NCBI GenBank assembly: GCA_963779325.1
Contig: CAVZXS010000002.1
Location: 496,001-560,000 of the forward strand
Direction: 5' to 3'
Source: CAVZXS01 sp963779325
Lineage (GTDB): Bacteria; Bacteroidota; Bacteroidia; Chitinophagales; Chitinophagaceae
Length of the DNA: 64,000 nt
The translations under genes and the position numbers were made by a program. Numbering within the stretch: the first letter of the stretch is position 1; the number at the start of each line of letters is the position of its first letter. The notes under the pieces are model-generated. The model saw only the letters and a program-made list of their open reading frames with translations. It made no database searches and was not told the origin of the DNA. Below are positions 62,285 to 64,000 of the stretch, in pieces.

Positions 62285-62768
62285 ACAACCTTTAGGTGTA
62301 AAAGGAGTTATAGCTATAATCGGAATTCAACCCTTACGGGTCTTGCCCATAGATACTTGCTGGTAATATAACTGCACGCAGCAGGCCCATATAGAAGTTT
62401 AATTGTGAGTTTTTATTACAACTTGACATATATTCCTACCAGCGATGATATAAAAATTTCTTTTTAAAAGCGTGCGTTCCGGATGCTTCTACCGCCGATG
62501 GCGGTATCAGCATGACAAGCGAAGAGGTGATTGTGTTCGGTTGATAGCTGAAAGCGGAGATGATTAACACGTTCTCATTAACGTGCAATACTCATCCTGC
62601 TGTCATGCTGAATGAGCGTAGCGAAATGAAGCATCCGGTACGCAATACAAAATTTATTATTGTTGCAAACTGAGTCCTCACCATAGCGATGTACATTGAA
62701 CGTGGAGCTATAACTAACAACTCCACAAAAAAATTATACGGTAAAATCTAATGAAATAAAGTAATCTT
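62285..62768. other. Intergenic region with an interspersed inverted repeat
   Basis: No gene was found. The long inverted repeat at 62479-62638 is the only clear structure. Confidence 0.5.
62479..62638. repeat. Interspersed CCGGATGCTTC...CAGCATGACA inverted repeat
   Basis: The left arm (62479-62517) begins CCGGATGCTTC and ends CAGCATGACA, with a hairpin TACCGCC-GAT-GGCGGTA inside (62490-62506). The right arm (62601-62638) reads TGTCATGCTGA and GAAGCATCCGG. The ends pair over 10-11 bases. Such GTCATGCTGA...GAAGCATCC words occur repeatedly in intergenic DNA of several bacterial groups. Confidence 0.6.
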
Positions 62769-63574
62769 CTAATGCCTCCCCGCCGAGGCGGAAGGTTTAA
62801 GTGGGGCCGCTTTTCTCTTTATCCTTACGGTACCGTTAGCATTAAAGCTGCTCGACATGCGAATTTCATAACGGGTTTTACCATCGCTTACTACCATCAG
62901 CGCCGTATTGGGCGGTATACTGCCCAGGTTATCGGCAAACATACTCAGTTCACTTACTTCTTTATTTGCGGGTCAAGATTTAAATTAATATGAATGGATT
63001 TTGTACTAAGTATCCTGTTAAAAGCAATCAGTTTATCATTATAAAAAACAGAAATGGAATCACCGTCCACTACGCCGTTATCATAAATATCAATTTTAAG
63101 CGAATCACTTTCTACCTCTATTTCCGGCACTACTGTTTTTTCTCATTCTTTAAAAAGATTATTGATCACTATATTTTTTACTTTCCGCGGAATAATATTT
63201 ACAGCTATCAGTGTATCGTTTACCGTTGGGCTCCACACCTGGTTGGTTTCTTTAAAATTATTAAGTGCGGTTATAATTGAATCTTTTTTACTGATTGTTT
63301 TAAAATTATCTTTGACCGGTACAATCAGTAGTTGCTGATTATCCTCCGATTTTTCTGTCCGAAGCCCCGAAAAATCAAGATTAGCTATCAGTAAATCCAC
63401 ATTGGCAGCTTTGTTTGGTTTTGTAGGCGGTTTCTGTATCTCTAACCAAGAATTTACTTTAGCAACATTCGCATTTCCCGAAGAGCTATCTGCTAACTAT
63501 TTTTGGCAGGAGATAAATAAAAGCATTGCTGTTAAAAGTACAGAGATGCTGAGTAGCAATTTGGTCTTTTTCAT
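62769..63574 (-). pseudogene. Lipoprotein gene broken by frameshifts and a stop
   Basis: The start at 63574 gives MKKTKLLLSISVLLTAMLLFISC, a lipoprotein signal, and a TAG two residues on. A second frame then carries LADSSSGNANVAKVNSW, DLLIANLDFSGLRTEKSED and SPTVNDTLIAVNIIPRKV and stops at TGA 63143-63145; the same frame continues after that stop with PEIEVESDSLKIDIYDNGVV. A third frame carries SELSMFADNLGSIPPNTALM and SDGKTRYEIRMSSSFNANG and ends at TAG 62769-62771. The uninterrupted product would be about 260 residues, of a secreted family in which the MVVSDGKTRYEIRMSSSF stretch is familiar but not named. At least two shifts and one stop are needed. Confidence 0.6.
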
Positions 63575-63777
63575 AATCTTTAGTTTTATGGTTAAGAATA
63601 AAGACGTTTTTGGGGCTGCTAATCAAAGCTTCTCAGAATATTCGTTATTAAATTTGAATAATGTTTTTCATCCGCCAAAATATATTTTGGCGGATAGTTA
63701 CGGGGGTATGATTTTTAAAGCGGCTATGCGAGTATTTTGTACGTAGATATAATTGCGGAACTGCGTTAAATAACAGG

Positions 63778-64000
63778 CTAAGCAATCAACTTAATCACTT
63801 CAAAAGCCTCGGCATATTCACTGTTGCACTGCACGCCTCGTACTTTGGCAAGCGAACGGATAAAATCTTTATCCATATAGCTGCGGCCGGCTTGTGAGCG
63901 GTATTCGTTCAGCGCTTCAATTTTTTGGTTCAATTCTTTTTCGGAAATTTTGATAAAAGCCTTGGCGCTAAAAGTAGTTTGGTTCCAGGGTAATTCGTAA
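63778..64000 (-). CDS. PIG-L family deacetylase, C-terminal end (runs off right edge)
   Basis: The minus strand carries 73 codons ending at TAG 63778-63780. They include QTTFSAKAFIKISEKELNQK, then EALNEYRSQAGRSYMDKDFI and end in LAKVRGVQCNSEYAEAFEVI. The arrangement S-Q-x(5-12)-I-x-x-L-A-x-x-R-G-x-x-x-x-x-x-A-E-A-F-E is the C-terminal end of PIG-L (LmbE-like) GlcNAc deacetylases, which remove an acetyl group from glycan or bacillithiol precursors. The metal-binding AHPDD motif is beyond the edge, so substrate is undecided. Confidence 0.75.
   Translation of the reverse strand, partial: YELPWNQTTFSAKAFIKISEKELNQKIEALNEYRSQAGRSYMDKDFIRSLAKVRGVQCNSEYAEAFEVIKLIA

Noticed and set aside
63402..63746. 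Plus-strand frame of 114 codons at the right end
   Set aside because: It overlaps the opposite-strand lipoprotein gene, starts in its signal peptide region and has no recognisable content.

Overview
The window looks like a chromosomal segment of a Bacteroidota bacterium, most likely in or near Chitinophagaceae. Reasons: moderate-to-low GC, weak ribosome binding sites, promoter-like TAnnTTTG elements, a CCDC81-type HU protein, many Sec/lipobox lipoproteins, GMC oxidoreductase plus gluconate-2-dehydrogenase-subunit-3 genes, 3-keto-disaccharide hydrolase (DUF1080) and Xyl-isomerase-like TIM barrels, and gene tails filled with the low-complexity degenerate repeats common in this group. This placement is inference; no rRNA or tRNA gene was seen.

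Layout. (1) 1-3718: most of a type II-C-like cas9 on the minus strand, running off the left edge, with a short tracrRNA gene fired divergently from its 5' side (about 3749-3831). The CRISPR array and cas1/cas2, if present, lie outside. (2) 3.8-7.1 kb: a pRiA4b ORF-3-like protein, a CCDC81/HU-type membrane protein and a lipoprotein. (3) 7.5-11.1 kb: a CqsA-type alpha-hydroxyketone autoinducer synthase facing a hybrid histidine kinase whose six-helix membrane domain, kinase and receiver have the CqsS architecture; this may be an undescribed quorum-sensing circuit in this phylum. (4) 11.4-16.6 kb: sugar isomerase, a double-esterase fusion, GlmU-like nucleotidyltransferase, tpiA. (5) 17.9-32.6 kb: a sugar-oxidation island with 3-keto-disaccharide hydrolase, cytochrome c lipoprotein, four more TIM-barrel/Gfo-Idh-MocA enzymes, two sugar/nucleoside-type MFS permeases, three tandem GMC dehydrogenases each with a CX5CX3C iron-sulfur motif, and their small subunit. 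I infer periplasmic C3-oxidation of glycosides with electrons going to cytochrome c, then keto-sugar hydrolysis and epimerisation. A DUF559 nuclease gene bounded by 24/25-nt G/C-block inverted repeats sits between GMC copies 2 and 3 and looks like a small mobile unit. (6) 32.7-35.2 kb: a pfkA-pyk operon. (7) 35.3-43.6 kb: prolyl oligopeptidase (frameshifted), GIY-YIG protein, pentapeptide protein, SDR, arginase, universal stress protein. (8) 43.9-47.4 kb: smc. (9) 47.5-55.2 kb: redox and cell-envelope genes (peroxiredoxin-like, Ycf48-like, rhodanese-thioredoxin fusion, alpha/beta hydrolase, repeat lipoprotein, Xaa-Pro aminopeptidase). (10) 55.6-61.7 kb: topoisomerase IV parE, a methyltransferase, a DUF1835 protein and parC. 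(11) 61.8-64 kb: two broken genes, an interspersed repeat and the C-terminus of a PIG-L deacetylase.

Several genes carry single-base indels (gmc3, prolyl oligopeptidase, rhodanese-thioredoxin, the repeat lipoprotein, two genes at the right end). They are too frequent to read one by one as biology before the assembly is checked. Everything here was read by eye; homology calls are from recognised motifs, not from searches.
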